From positions 4,997,035 to 5,061,034 of the forward strand of contig NW_002060946.1 in NCBI RefSeq assembly GCF_000150275.1: DNA of 64,000 nt, in the 5' to 3' direction. Position numbers and translations under genes: made by a program. This DNA is from Trichoplax adhaerens (Eukaryota; Placozoa; Uniplacotomia; Trichoplacea; Trichoplacidae). Under the pieces are notes generated by a model. It was not told where the DNA came from and searched no databases. It worked only from the letters and a program-made list of their open reading frames with translations. Of the stretch, positions 39,501 through 53,207 are shown piece by piece. Numbering within the stretch: position 1 is the stretch's first letter; the number at the start of each line of letters is the position of its first letter.

Positions 39501-42169
39501 AATCGTACAATGATCAACTTGGATCTTTGTCTACTAAGGGACCTTAGATAGATCTTCTGCAGTTAAGAAAATTTATTAAACTAGTATACGCCTAGAAGTC
39601 ATGGTGTTTTAGTGATGAAATCAAGCAGAAAGGAATGAGTTCCTTAAAATAGATAATTTATTTTTACTAATGTACATAACACATCAATATCCTGGAAATA
39701 CGTTCTACGGTAACGTAACTGACGTAAAATGAGTGCAATAAATATTATTAGAATATCTGATATTTACTTGGATATTTCTATAAGCTTGACTTCTATAACC
39801 TATCACCGCTGAGGATTTCTGATGTTGATTACTTATTACGCTATTCGATATATACGAGCAATCGTTTACTATTTTGAACATGATGAATCAAGTTCAGATT
39901 TACATACTATAGCATATATGCTACTAAAGCTAGAAACGGAATTTCCTAGGCTATCTATGGAATGAACTACGAAAATTGCAGATTTAAATTAAGCTTCTCT
40001 AATGATAATACTGCGTGAAGGTTAGATCAGTGTATGTAGCTCTATGGAACTTTATTACGTCTGCATCGGAATATCCATATGGTCATGCGTTAGTATCTAC
40101 ATGCATTTATAGAAACTATGCCTATACGCAGTATAATATGCACTATGCATTGTGTTCTTATATTCATACCATAAAATAGATCTTTGCCTAGAATGCGCTA
40201 TTTTTATGTGGTAGTGGATATTACGAAGTTCTATCTAGCTATGTTGATTAAATAAAAAATTTCTGGTGCAAATTAATCATTCAATTTAATTGGTATACGA
40301 TAGCGAATAAAAAACCCGATATTTCTTAGCGCCATGGGGAAATCGTCACTACGCTTCTCATGTTTCTACATGATCTATTTATAGGAGTTAAAATAAATAA
40401 TTTTATAATCAGTATGATTAGAACACTTCGTGGGGATGTTTATAATGTGTATTATACTCGTATAAAAATCTGCATATCAATATTTTCCCATCCGTTGATA
40501 TTAATGATATCAACATGTCTGTTTATATTGATAGATTACTTACGCCTCTGGCAAAGTCCTTCTCTTTTTTAAATATTTATATTCTGAGAGTTCACTTTAG
40601 AAAAATCAGATTGATGAAGCTATTCTACATAGTTCAGTAGATTATCAGCAATCGCTGCTCATTACAATTCATATTAGTATAATATAACAAAGTATGTGCT
40701 GCTTTGGTTTCCTCTATAACATCATAAATGCCAGCAAATTTTCAGCCCCGTCATTAATGATGATATGCATAAGCATTGCAGACTTCGATTAGTTGAATAT
40801 GAATGAAAATGCAAAATTTTAAAACAACGCTTTTGTAGATCATTAATTCTATCGATAAATTAAAGATTAATTTACCAAAAAAGTTGCTTTTCAGTGTAGA
40901 TAGATTAAGCATTAGTAATTGACGAAATGAGTGGATCTGGAAACATCTTTTGATTTTAAACAAATAAATAATCTTGAAATTCTTTAGAACAAAGGGGTCG
41001 CATATTAAAATCGCATTACTTTCTATGCATTTCTGTGTAATGTGAATTTTACGATGAACACTGAAATTGAGCTACTTTACCGGTTTAGCATAGAGGGGAT
41101 AGAATAGATGAGTGAAAACTTAGAGATATTAGCATTGATCCTCTGCGAATACGTAGAAAACTTTCATATATATACATTATTATAATTATTTAATGATAAA
41201 GATATATCTCGATATATATACATTACATGCCGGAAATTTAGCTACAGTAGTACAAATGGCATGGGTACCGTATTTAATTAATATCTATCGTATCCTACTA
41301 TCCACTTTGGATACGGATAAAAAACCTACTCTACAAGATCTTAATGGTTGGTTTTAACTATAGTCATTTTTTGTTTAATTAATTATTCGTTACGCACTAG
41401 TTTGTGATAACAAATAGAGTGAATAGATCTTACATAACTTTGAACTGGCTACCCGTTGCAAACTTTCAATTTTTTATTTAAAGTAAGATTAAATCAAGCA
41501 AGATTTATGATGATTCTCTAAAACACTTAAACTTGCCAGAAGTTCAAGATACATTTACAAAACGTAAAAGATGTTCGAAATATTTAAGACAATATCAGTC
41601 TCCGCAGTAAATTATTTTATCATTTAAATAAATTCTTTCTTACTGTTTTTCCTCATAATAACAATAATAATAATAATAATATAATTCTTTTACGAAGTAT
41701 ATCGACACATTCAAATCCTAAAATGTCAATAAAAAAATTTTTTCACAATATGAAATAAGCTGATATAAAATTGTTGATATATGTAATAGCCAGAGATTGA
41801 GTCCATATATTTGTACACATTTGCTATTGTATACTTGCAAAAACTGGAAAGAGGTAAACAAATCATTTTATAATGTCACGTCCTAATAAAAACTTTTTCT
41901 TATCCAATTTTATCAAAATAGGGATTATGCTGTATGATTAAGTATCTTGATAGGTCATCTGTAATAATTTTGCAGTAAAGGGTTGTAGATCTAAGAAATC
42001 AGACCAGGTTCGAGGCGGATTGATTTGTCTGATTTCCTTAACCATCCTTAGTATTCTTCTGTATTCCTTAAATGATACGTAGAAGGGTAAATCCACTTTA
42101 AACTTCCCCTATACAGGTTTACCGCAGCATTTAATTCAATGGGGAATAGGGATGATATTAAAAAATCGG

Positions 42170-42186
42170 CTTACGGCAGCCGTAAG
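42170..42186. repeat. Perfect 7-bp inverted repeat with CAG loop
   Basis: CTTACGG-CAG-CCGTAAG in a locally GC-rich patch of the gene-poor gap. Such a short palindrome is expected by chance at some rate. Confidence 0.6.
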
Positions 42187-44917
42187 TTGGAAAACAAACT
42201 TCCAGCCCCTTAAAATTTGCTAATATCATTATGGAAGGTTTTAATAAGTTTTATGAGCTAGCTACGATCTTAATGAGCATGGTAGATAATTTGCCTTAAG
42301 GTTTATTAGTCTACAATAATGATTTATCGAATATTGGTTTACCTATAACAGTGCTGGAAAATGATATTTTAAATTTGGTTAAAAGTTAGTGATGTAAAAT
42401 CCTAGAATATCATTATTTTATTGGTTGCTGTTCTGTCTCTAAATTAGTTTAAATTTATCCATGATCTCGCTATTAGAATTAAATTATAATACAGTTCCGT
42501 ACAGTAAATTATCTCAATAAATTCATGATGCAATAGTTGATCCTTTCTAGGTATAATTATGTATTGGATGGGAATTGAAAGGGTATAAAATTTAATTTTA
42601 ATAGATAGTAGGCCAGATTTATTTATACTTTCATATACTAAAACTATTAGGTAATTATATTAAAAGTGTTACTATTAGCAAAATAACACCATGAAATGAT
42701 GATAATGTATTAGGAACACATTTCTCATCATAATATCGTACTTAATCTGTTTAAGCCTTATAAACATGCATCAGCGATTAACTGTATTCAGCACATCCGT
42801 GTGTCTTTTTAATAGTTTTTATATAGAAATACTGGTAATCTTTGTTTGGAGGTTTACTATTAATGGTCCATTAAAGGTGATGAACGAATGAATTAAAACA
42901 ATACTGTAAAATAAGTACTGGCCTACGCTGTTTTACGAAAATTTTTCGAATTCTCTAATTATTTGAAAATGATACTTTCCGTTTTTGTGCATAGAAGAAT
43001 ATCGATAATAGATAACTTTATATATTTTTAATCTATTAATCCCCTTATAATATCTTAGTAATCCATATTAGGCTCACGTTTTTCTGGAGACTGTCAATAA
43101 ACCAGGTTCGCATAGTTTTCAGTTTATAAAATACAACTGCTATATCTTTAATGGGCCATTATCATATCACCGTCATGTAGTTAGAATTTGAATTAATTTA
43201 ACAACGTAGAACAGAAGGAAAACTTTGTACTCCGATCACCAGGCTGTCCAACTCGACGGGTGATTGTTAAATAAAATAAGCCAGTTATGTAAGATGAACG
43301 ATACATGATATCTTTCTGAACGGAAATTCAGATAAAATCAATGCTGCATATATGGCTTAGACCTGGATAAAATAAAATATTGATTTCAATACAATGGTTT
43401 TAAACACTTAGGGGGTCATTTTTGACAATAGTGCCTTATTGCCTATTATGATAAGCGAAAATAAATAATAAATTGAAGAAAAATGGATTGTATCTCGTGA
43501 AAGATACAGTAATAGGATAAATTTTGGGCATTGATCTGAATCACAGGATAATTATAGCGCTACAAGAATATTCAGAAAATCAATTAGTCCCTGATCAATA
43601 AAAAATTCTGTACGAGATCTCCGTAAGGTAATCAGACGCTTGTAACCGCTGTTTAAATTGAAGAAAATTAGTTTACTGTAAACAATTCATGAATGTGTTT
43701 TGCTGTAACGTCATGATGTTGTAGACATTATTACGAGGTAAATACATAAATGGAATTCATAGCGAGAAAATAGAACTGATAAAGGCAGCTAAAACATCAT
43801 ATGATCAAGAGATAGTCCAAAAACATACTTATAGACTACTTTTATGTCATGTTCGTTGGATTTTCGACTAGCATAGATGATGTGATAAAATAAATTGAGT
43901 TATATTGAGAATTTTAAATTGAACTGGGGTCATAGATTGATTTAAAGTGGCTTTATAATTCTGCGTATCCTAGACGATTTGTAATACTCGATGCTTCTAT
44001 GCGACAATAAAGAGTAAATACCATACTTTAATTTTGTTTTTCAATGATTTTGATATGTTATTGAAGATAGTAAATGGAATGATATACGTACAAGGATTAA
44101 TTACGTCAAGAACTAATCATGTAAAACTTTAAATAACTAAATTATTCAATTTTTTCCCGACTTTTATGCCGCATTATTTGGCGACTACAAAATTTTGAAT
44201 AATACTCGATGGCATGATGACTTCCTGCCGATAGATATAATAAATAGTGCTCAGTAAGCAAGCTTCTTGAATAACGGCTACATAGATAATGGTGCTGTTG
44301 ATATTTTCAGTTTTATTCCTCGTCTTTTACTCTATCCTTAAGGCCTTGAAGTGCAACCATCTTTATGTTTAACACACTACCCAATCTCATCTGATTGCTT
44401 ACATTTACTACCTTGAACGATAATGTTTACACATACATTTTCGTCATAAATTGAAGAAAAAATATACCACTTGATCATAACAAGCAGACTAATAACAAAC
44501 ACAAACAGCTGGTGATCTGAGTTAGGCAAACTATATAATGTGGACGGTGAAGCAAGACCATTTTAGAGTTGTCTTTATTCCAGTAAACTATTTTATATCT
44601 TCCTCCTTCCATTTTATTGACTGTTATATCTTTTAGTTTTTAAAAATTCTTTACTATATCAAGTTAGTATTACTCAAAAGTGTATTGATAAAGCATTTAG
44701 TATATAAAACTAACGCTGAAGAATTCTCCCACAACGAGTAAGTTTTATCCAATACTAAAAAATTTTTCAATTTGTACCGGTATCTGTTAGCAATAGCTGA
44801 ATTATACTATAGCCGTAATAATGCATTAAATTATTATTAAACTGTAAATATTTACTAAATATCAAATTATTGCTTTGCTAGAATTTATTCCATCGCGCAA
44901 TACGTCGTAAAGCAACG

Positions 44918-47900
44918 ATGCATCGTGGCACTCTCATCCTATGCTTAGCCTTTTTAATAGGGGCGGAATCTTTCTTTATTCCACCAAGGTAAGCTTGGAT
45001 ACTATCTGAAGCAAATCGCTATTAAATGTAGAAATGTTTGTAATTGTTTTCTATATAAGCATTTTATATAGAGTCTTGGAGTCATACAAATCTCTAAATT
45101 ATTTTGTACGATATTTTATATTTAGAACCCAGGGTGTTCCAGTTAATAATCCTTTAGCGCAGATTCAACGCCCTGAAATCCCGTCCCGGTTTGACTTGGG
45201 CAGTTATTTCATCGCTGCTCCCAAGACTTTCCGTTTCGGCAGCAATTTAACCATCTCGGTTAACATCTATCGTGCACAATCTCCAGTGACTGTTGGTTTG
45301 ACATTATTCAGTAATCGTCGTCCCAATATCGCAAGTGAGCTGCAAGACTTTCCTTCCTGGTAAGAGAAATGTTATTGGCACTCTACTTTACAAAATATTT
45401 TGAATTATTACTTACTCAAGTATTTTAATCAATTTCCTTTCAAATAAATAACAGGAAATCCTGGCAATGTCACTCTTGAGGTAAATTAGATCCGTTTTCT
45501 ACTTTTTAATTCAGATTTAATGAATTTACCAATTTTTATGTTCAACTATTAAAATTAAAATTTACGCAATTTAATTGGTATTATAGATCCCAGTACTCAA
45601 TAATACTGATACTACTCCTGATGACTATTACTTGCAAGCTTTTGGATTTGGAGGAGTTCTTTTCAATACCACCAAATCTATTTTTGCTACTCAAAATAAG
45701 ACCTTTGTCTTTTTGCAAACTGACAAGAAATTGTATCAGCCAGGCCAAACTGGTAAGAAATGACTAATGTAATATAGCGCTATCATATTTCAATAGTAAG
45801 TAGAATTACCTAAGTTGGAAATGGGAAAAATAATTATTTCGCCTTTTATGTTTAAAGTTCGCTACAGGGTTGTTTGTATCGATGATGAATTTATGCCGAC
45901 TCCAACTCAGAAAATCCAAACTACCATCAAGGTATTTTCAGACTATTCTAAAACTCAATAGATAGACTATACAGTAATTTAATTTGAAGTGTCTGCTAAT
46001 ATCTAAGATACAATATTATAAGAACGAGCTCTTTGAGTCTATTACATTTCTAATGGTAATTCATTTTGGGGGGGGGACTAGGATCCACAAAATAACAACA
46101 TCTTCAGCACCAGAACACGAAACTGCACCAATGGTAAGGAAAAATAGAGATTGATTAATGATGTCGCGGCGATAATATACTAATACCGGGTTCCATCAAT
46201 TCTCATAATTAGGTTTTATCTCTGAGGAATTCCCTCTTACTGAACGATCAAGCAATGGAACTTACAGAATTGAAGTTCGAAATGAAGTGAGTAGAAATGA
46301 TTAACAGATTTATAATCGCCGTTGTGATAGAATTGCCATTTTAGGCTAAATTAACTTTCAACTGAAATATTGACCATTCATTCAATTTTAGACTGACCTT
46401 GTAACCGTCAAATTTTTCCAAATCAACACCGAAGGTAATTTCCAATCTATAGAGAGTTTTTGTTACGCTCTGTAGAATTAAATGCAGATCATTAATATTC
46501 TACTATTTGAAATTATAGTTTTACCTGAATTTGATGTTAATGTCCACACACCCGATTTCATCTTCAATGACACTACCGAAGTTCCAGTTACAATTTTTGC
46601 CAGGTAAATTAAATTGCATGGGTATATTATCAACTGACTCATGCAATCTATGCGTTGTTATTCAATTATAATTATGAAGCACTAAAATATTTTTTGCATC
46701 ATCATTTATATACGCTGTATATCTTGATTTTTATATTAGATATCCTTTGAATCAAGCTGTCGATGGAGAATATACCGTTGTCTGCTATCTTGCTCCAAAA
46801 CGCAGCAACACGTTCAATAGACAGTCTCCCATGCACACTTACATCTCCAAGCAGACTAACATCACATTAACTGGCAGAGTAAGGGGAATCTTTTCTCATC
46901 TACTAATGCTATCCAAACCTTGATGACTTTAATTTGAAATATTGAAATCTTTATATGATCTAATCTAATTATTAATTTCTTGTTTCCTATCTAGTTGAAC
47001 AGTAACACTACCTTGAAAATCAACACTGCTCAACTTTCTCTACTCAAGACTTTACCCAGTTACTTTTTGCCAAGTTTGGTTTTATATATAAACGTTACTG
47101 TCACTGAAAGTGAAACTGGTTTAGTCTATAATGTCACCAAGAGAATTCCTCTTCATACCCAAAAGATTCAAGCTACTGTCGTTAGCGAACCAGAATCGTA
47201 CAAACCAGGAATGAACTATCAAATCAAGGTACTAGAATTGCATTGATATTTAAAATCAATCTAGGTTGATATCGGTATACTATCAACGGTGGCAGACATC
47301 AAGAACTCATATGAATTATATCTGCTAGGTTTTGTTAACTACTCCAGATGGCAAACCAATCCCTAATACGCAAACGATCCGATTAAACGCTATCGGTGTC
47401 TTTAGTTTCAAGAGAACACGCACTGAATATATTTCAGAAAATAGCCTTTACACCGTTACCTTTACGGTGCCAAAATACAGCAAATTCTTCAGCTATGAAG
47501 TAAGCTTTGTCGATAAACTTATTCTGGCTTTCTAGAACAATCTTTCGAGAAGTCTTGCGCTAATCTATTTTATTTTTCGTTTCCTCCTCGCAATGATTTT
47601 CCTATTGGAAATTTAGATCACCACTACTTACAATAATGAAACTATCTTGCTTGCTGCAAAGACACCTATGAAATTCGTCAGTCCAAGCAATAACTATTTG
47701 CAATTGAGCATCTTAAACCCTGTCCCTGTCCCCTGCAATAACCAGACTTTGATCAGAGTTGATACTACTCAATATTTATTTAAGAAACAAGTCACCTTGT
47801 TGGTAAGGAAAATATTATGTATAATTGTAGTTCTTGGAAAAGAAAACCATCTCCACTCATCCAAAGTAATAACTCATATCCATCTTTTTCCCAATTTTGT

Positions 47901-50900
47901 AGCTCTTCTCTCGTGGCCAATTAATCCACACTAATAACACCAATATTACTGGTTTTAGTACTTTGTTTTTCATTAATATTACCCCAGAAATGAGCCCCAT
48001 CACCACTGCTGTTGCTTTCTACGTCCGTACTAATGGTGAAGTTGTTAATGACATCTTGACCTTTAATGTCCAGCCAACATTCAAGAACAACGTAAGATAT
48101 TTTACATTTTAATCGACGGGAATGCCTTCAATTCGTAAATTAGTAAACTCTAGTCATTAGAATGCTTCTATTAACTCTGTACTTCACTTATTTTAGGTTA
48201 CAACTACTCTTAACAGCAATATCACCACACCAGGCAGCACCATCGAAGTTAGAGTCAAGACCACTCCAAATGCTAAAGTTGGCATTTTGGGAATTGATAT
48301 CAGAGCTCTCCGTGCTACTGCTACAAACGATATTACTCCAGAAAATGTAAGTCGTATCATCGTTTGCCTTCCTTATTTGTTGTGTAGGTTTATAGTATAC
48401 ATTTGATTAGCTTAGACAGAGTTTTGGATTATTCTTAATAGGTCTTTGATAGAGTACGACCAGAATTACCAACCCACTACAACTTGAATGCTGAAACTGA
48501 ACAAATGCTCACTCAGCCATTGCCACTTTATCGCAATTTTGACGCCAATGCTGTCTTTGATGTTAGTCCTACTTGCAGACCATATTTAACAAAATATTTC
48601 TTGATATCTACATTGATTTGTGTAGCCAAGGCTAAATATTTCTTAATTTTGAATTAACAGAAAGCTCAAACTTTAGTCTTTACCGATGGAAAACTTTTCA
48701 GAAGCAAGAGCAGTTTAATGACTACTCAACCCTTGTTTACCACCCAAACTGAAAACAGTGAGTGCAATATTTAGTAGATATATTTAGTATGTGTAGTAGA
48801 TTCGATGTTTAACAACTTTAGGATTATTATAAGATGGCTATAGCAGCGAATAAGAATCTGAATGAATTTAAACCAAGGCAATTGAATAATGTATACCCTA
48901 CAATACTGTTATAGCAAATGAAATCAATGAAGAACAGAGACAACTTGAATTACAAGAAGACGAACAAGATGCGATCAAGAAGGTCCTTCCAGAAACTTGG
49001 TTGTGGACAGATACTACTGCCGAGTAAGTTTATCGCCATTCTCAAGCTTTTTAAGACATTCTGTGCTACTTCAGCTTGCAAAAGATTGCATGGAAAAATT
49101 ACTTTAACCAGATTCATTGATGTACATAAAACAGCTCCAACGGAGAAGCCGTTCTCTTCCCTGAAGTTCCCAACACCGTCAACGAATGGGCTATAACTAC
49201 CATGTCCATGTCTAACACTACTGGATTTGGAATCGCTCCCAGACCAGCTGAAGTTAGTCTTAGACTACAAATCTTTTTGCATCCTTGGTCTAAATTACTC
49301 CGTCAACTTTTCCTAATTCCATTACTAACCTACTAATCGATACCTTGATCTTTCTCTCTATTTTGTATAGTTGCTTGCTTTCAAGCATTTCTTTATCACC
49401 ACTGAATTGCCAGCATCCATTATTCGCGGTGAGAAATTGACCATCAGAGCTACCCTCTTCAACTTCTTCCCTAACGATATCACAGTAAGAGGCCATTAGA
49501 AAAGACACCTTAACTAATCAACCATTCATCTTTATTTGGTTGTAATTTTACTTCCATTTCCAACTTACCACAGGTTACCACCACTATCCATACTTCTCAA
49601 CACTATACTTTAGCCGAAGAGACATTCTTGAAGCAAAGAGTCCAAGTAACTGTCCCAGCTGAACAACATATTGAAGTAGAATATCAAATTATTCCAACCA
49701 CGACCGGTTACATCCCCATCACTTTGAGCGCAACATCCAACGATAGATACATCGCTGATACTGTTGAGAAGCATCTTTTGGTTAAGGTAAATTATACAGT
49801 ATATGCTAACGGTTAGAATAAGATATATGTTACCGTTGTAGCTTAAGAATTATAGTAACTTTAACCGATTTACCAATCTATAATAATTTTGCTATTCCTG
49901 ACTATTTAGCCCCAAGGAAAAGAACGACGTCAAGTTCAAAATTTGGTTGTCGATCTTGCTAAAGGTAACAGGAATCGAATGAAACCGAATAAAGACGAAT
50001 CGATAATTTCTAATAATTTATCGATTATTTCCATTACAGGATCTTTCGAAAAGACTCTTAACATCCAAACACCACCTAATGATGAACCTACACAGACCAC
50101 CATTACCTTCACTGGTTCGCCAAATTTGACTTATTTTTATACTATATCCATTTTTAGCCATCACTTTTACTTAATAGGAACATTAAATGAATGTTATTTT
50201 AGGTGATATGATGCGCTTAAGCGTTGAGAATATGGACAACTTACTCGAAACACCTGGACGTTGCGCTGAACAAAACTTAATCCACATGAATGCTCCAGTC
50301 CAACTTACCCATTACCTTAGAGTTACTCGCCAATCCAACCCTGAAACTGAAACGAAGGCTAGGCGCCTCTTCTTATTGGGTAAGAGCGATTAATCCTAAA
50401 TCTATCAATAAGTCAGGGACTTTTAGAACAAGGATCGATTTTATTATGAATTATAATTCTAACGCTATAAATTAATTTATAGCATACCAACATCAAATGA
50501 AATTCCTTCGTCCTGATGGTTCATTCAGTCCTTATGGCATGAAAGATAAATCTGGATGCTTATGGTAAATTGTCTTGATTTGCTATCATACTAATCCTAA
50601 CATCTATCATCCTATTGGCTGCAAGTTGCTCATCTAAGCCATTATAATATCACTAATTATAAACTATATTTGCCTTGATTTTCTAGGCTAACTGCAGTGA
50701 CAAGCCAGATCTTTGCTGAAGCCTATCGTACCCGATTATTCCCCATCGATACTAGTGTTGTTGTCCGCAATACATTCTGGTTAGTCAAGCAACAACAACC
50801 AAATGGAGCTTTTGAAGAAAGCATATTTACTCCATCATTGCCAATCAAGGTATAGATTATAGGATACTTGCTAATATTACAATTATTATCCTAGATCTTG

Positions 50901-53104
50901 ATTATTTCGCGTTCTTAATCATGGAAATACTGATTGAATCTATTTGAAAATGTCTTTCATAACTCTAGAACTTCACACAAAATCATAATATCACCTTGAC
51001 GGCTTTAGTTACTATTTCATTGGTCCACAACTTACATTATGCACCTGTAAGTTGAGTAAATTATCGCTCAAGATATTTTTTATTTGCCCAATTACTATTT
51101 TAATAATAAGCCCTATCATTTATTTCTGTATTAGTTTGCCTATCTTCCATTGGTTAAAGCCCGTACCTACTTGGAAGCTCATTTGAAGGAAATCAGTGAT
51201 CCATACACTGCTTCTATCGTCAGCTATGCTCTTACCATATCCAACAGCCATCTTTCTTCGGAAGCATCTAGGAATTTGAATAAATTTGCTACCACTGAAA
51301 GTAAGTATCCTTTTGGACCAGTTTTATTCTTCATTTCTCGAATTCAAGCCATGTAAATAAATACGCATATTTATAAATCATTTTAAATTTTATAAATAGA
51401 TAACACTCCTATCTGGAAGATCCAACTTACTAATAATACCAATAGACTCTTTACCGAATTGGATTCCATTGAGAAATCGTTAACCATCCAAGCTACATCT
51501 TATGCATTGTTGACCAAGATGTTGATCACTCGTCGTACACAAGAATTCATCCCAACTGCTTCGTGGTTGATCTCGCAGAGAAATCGCTTGGGTGGATTTG
51601 TCGCTGCTCATGTAAGGAAATAGATCATGACTTTAGATGATTTTAGTTAACGTATTAACATTTAGAAAACATGGATATTAGCTAATTGAATAATAACATT
51701 TTAATCACTTTTTATTATAGGATACTTGCCTTGCTCTTAAAGCTTTATCCAAATATGCTATGCAAACCTACAGATTATCACTTGATGCTCACATTATCGT
51801 CTTTGATAATACCAATTACAAAGCTCATCAATCATTCAGTATCAATAAATACAACAGGAACCAGACATTTAGCATTACGGTAAGGAATGGATTAGACTAT
51901 GCTTACTTTGTTTAAGTAGCTATAGATATTTAAATTTAAATTTTATTAATATGCCAATCTATTCATTCTATAGCTACCTCCTCGTACCAAATCAGTTACT
52001 CTTTCTTGCTTCGGAGCTGGCTTTGTTTATACTCAGGTAAGAAAGATATTTTAAGTTAGAAAAATTTATATCTTAGCTTTCTTGATGATAAATCGATATA
52101 CAAATTTCGTTTTGAGAAAGGCTTGAAAATTAATAGCTAAATGAATTAACGCTATTTCAATTATAGATGTTAACAACTAATAATGTAACCAACAACACTA
52201 CTCCTGAACCAACACCTAACGAACCTTTCGCTATTGAAGTTAAACATCAACGAGCTAGAAGGACTTTAAATACTCGAGTTTGCGTCAGGTACGATAGACT
52301 AATTGAACAGGCTTAAGGCATATCCTATAATGAAAGAAATTCCTGTAGGATTAATTAACTAAATTGTATTTCAAAATTTAGGTTACAGAATGTACAAAAA
52401 CCTAACCCTACCGTTATGGAATTGGATATGCCATCCGGCTTAGAACTGAACCGCACCGCTCTTGCACAGGTAGCCATTTCATCTAACGATTAGATTACTG
52501 TAGAAGTAACTGCGAATAACTATAACGTTATCCAACTACACGGGTGCAGTTTCCCCATTTTAACCATCGATTTTATGATATTTTTTCTGGTTTACCAGAA
52601 CTTGTCATTAATAACTTCTAATCATATTACTTCCATATAGATGGTCAGTAAGCTTGAACAATTGCAATTTTTCGAAGTAGAAAGGAAGACATTGCATTTG
52701 TACTTTGATAAGGTCAGTCTAGTGCTCATAATAAAACCCATAATAGAAATAAAATTATGCCAAGAAAATAACTTATTAATATTGAAATTGATAATGCTAA
52801 ACATTGCACTATTTCTACCATACTAAACAGCTCACAACCCAGCCTACTTGCGTCGATTTGTCCTTCTTGCCTCATTTCGAAATTACAAACCGTCAACCAT
52901 CCCATATCAAATTATATGAATTTTCTCGCCCAGGTACTAAAGCTATACCGTATCACTTAGTTAAAATACTGCAATGGATATAAGAATGAAGTACTAGACA
53001 CGATTATAGTCACATACGGTCCTAATATGAATAAATATTTATATTATTTAGAAATCCAGACGACAACATTTTATGTTAACCCGAGCTTGACAACAGCCCT
53101 GTAA
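44918..53104 (+). CDS. Divergent CD109/A2M-family paralogue, apparently secreted; one-base frameshift in exon 2
   Basis: Thirty-six exons starting at 44918, 45126, 45455, 45587, 45858, 46082, 46213, 46392, 46519, 46740, 46995, 47329, 47617, 47903, 48197, 48442, 48661, 48915, 49135, 49371, 49574, 49910, 50040, 50203, 50483, 50687, 50969, 51135, 51400, 51721, 51974, 52167, 52382, 52641, 52831 and 53052 match the upstream paralogue one for one, many with identical lengths. They total 4333 nt, one more than a multiple of three (about 1443 residues). Family marks: signal peptide (MHRGTLILCLAFLIGAES), QTDKKLYQPGQT, VLPETWLWT, PASIIRGE, GGFVAAHDTCLALKALS. Changed: thioester GCGEQN is RCAEQN (Cys about 952); AVDQSV is GIDIRA; VIH is PIK; QDT is HDT. 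It ends TTALstop without a GPI tail. N-x-T sequons are dense. The reading frame breaks near 45330. Confidence 0.9.
45320..45359 (+). other. Apparent +1 frameshift in exon 2 of the second family gene
   Basis: The exon is open in one frame through SNRRPNIASE, but leaving at the only good donor (GTAAGA at 45360) in that frame gives phase 2, while exon 3 (26 nt, as in the paralogue) needs phase 1 to read GNPGNVTLE. Shifting one base after about 45336 gives SCKTFLPG before the junction, aligning with the paralogue's NSDTFYKG. The cause may be a sequence error, a real mutation or unusual splicing. Confidence 0.75.
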
Positions 53105-53201
53105 AATATCTCGGTCAAACTGACTACCTCCCAATATCGCTATCTCGGAAATTTTTATACCGCTAAAAATATTTTGGATGCTTATATTTGTTAGGCATTA
53201 G

Positions 53202-53207
53202 AATAAA
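53202..53207 (+). promoter_or_regulatory. Polyadenylation signal AATAAA of the second family gene
   Basis: AATAAA 97 nt after the stop at 53102-53104. Confidence 0.5.

Larger units (their letters stand above)
33324..44917. other. Gene-poor 11.6-kb gap between the two thioester-protein genes
   Basis: AT-rich DNA with stops in all frames almost everywhere. The only pieces I would single out are the CD109-type terminal-exon relic (36416-36505), a following 60-codon open stretch (36575-36754), a 25-codon frame at 38585-38662 and a perfect 7-bp inverted repeat (42170-42186). No transposon or virus was recognised, though an old, heavily mutated element could be missed by eye. Confidence 0.6.

Noticed and set aside
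38500-43000. Possible old retrotransposon in the gene-poor gap
   Set aside because: Six-frame fragments gave no convincing reverse transcriptase, integrase or transposase motif and no terminal repeats were seen.
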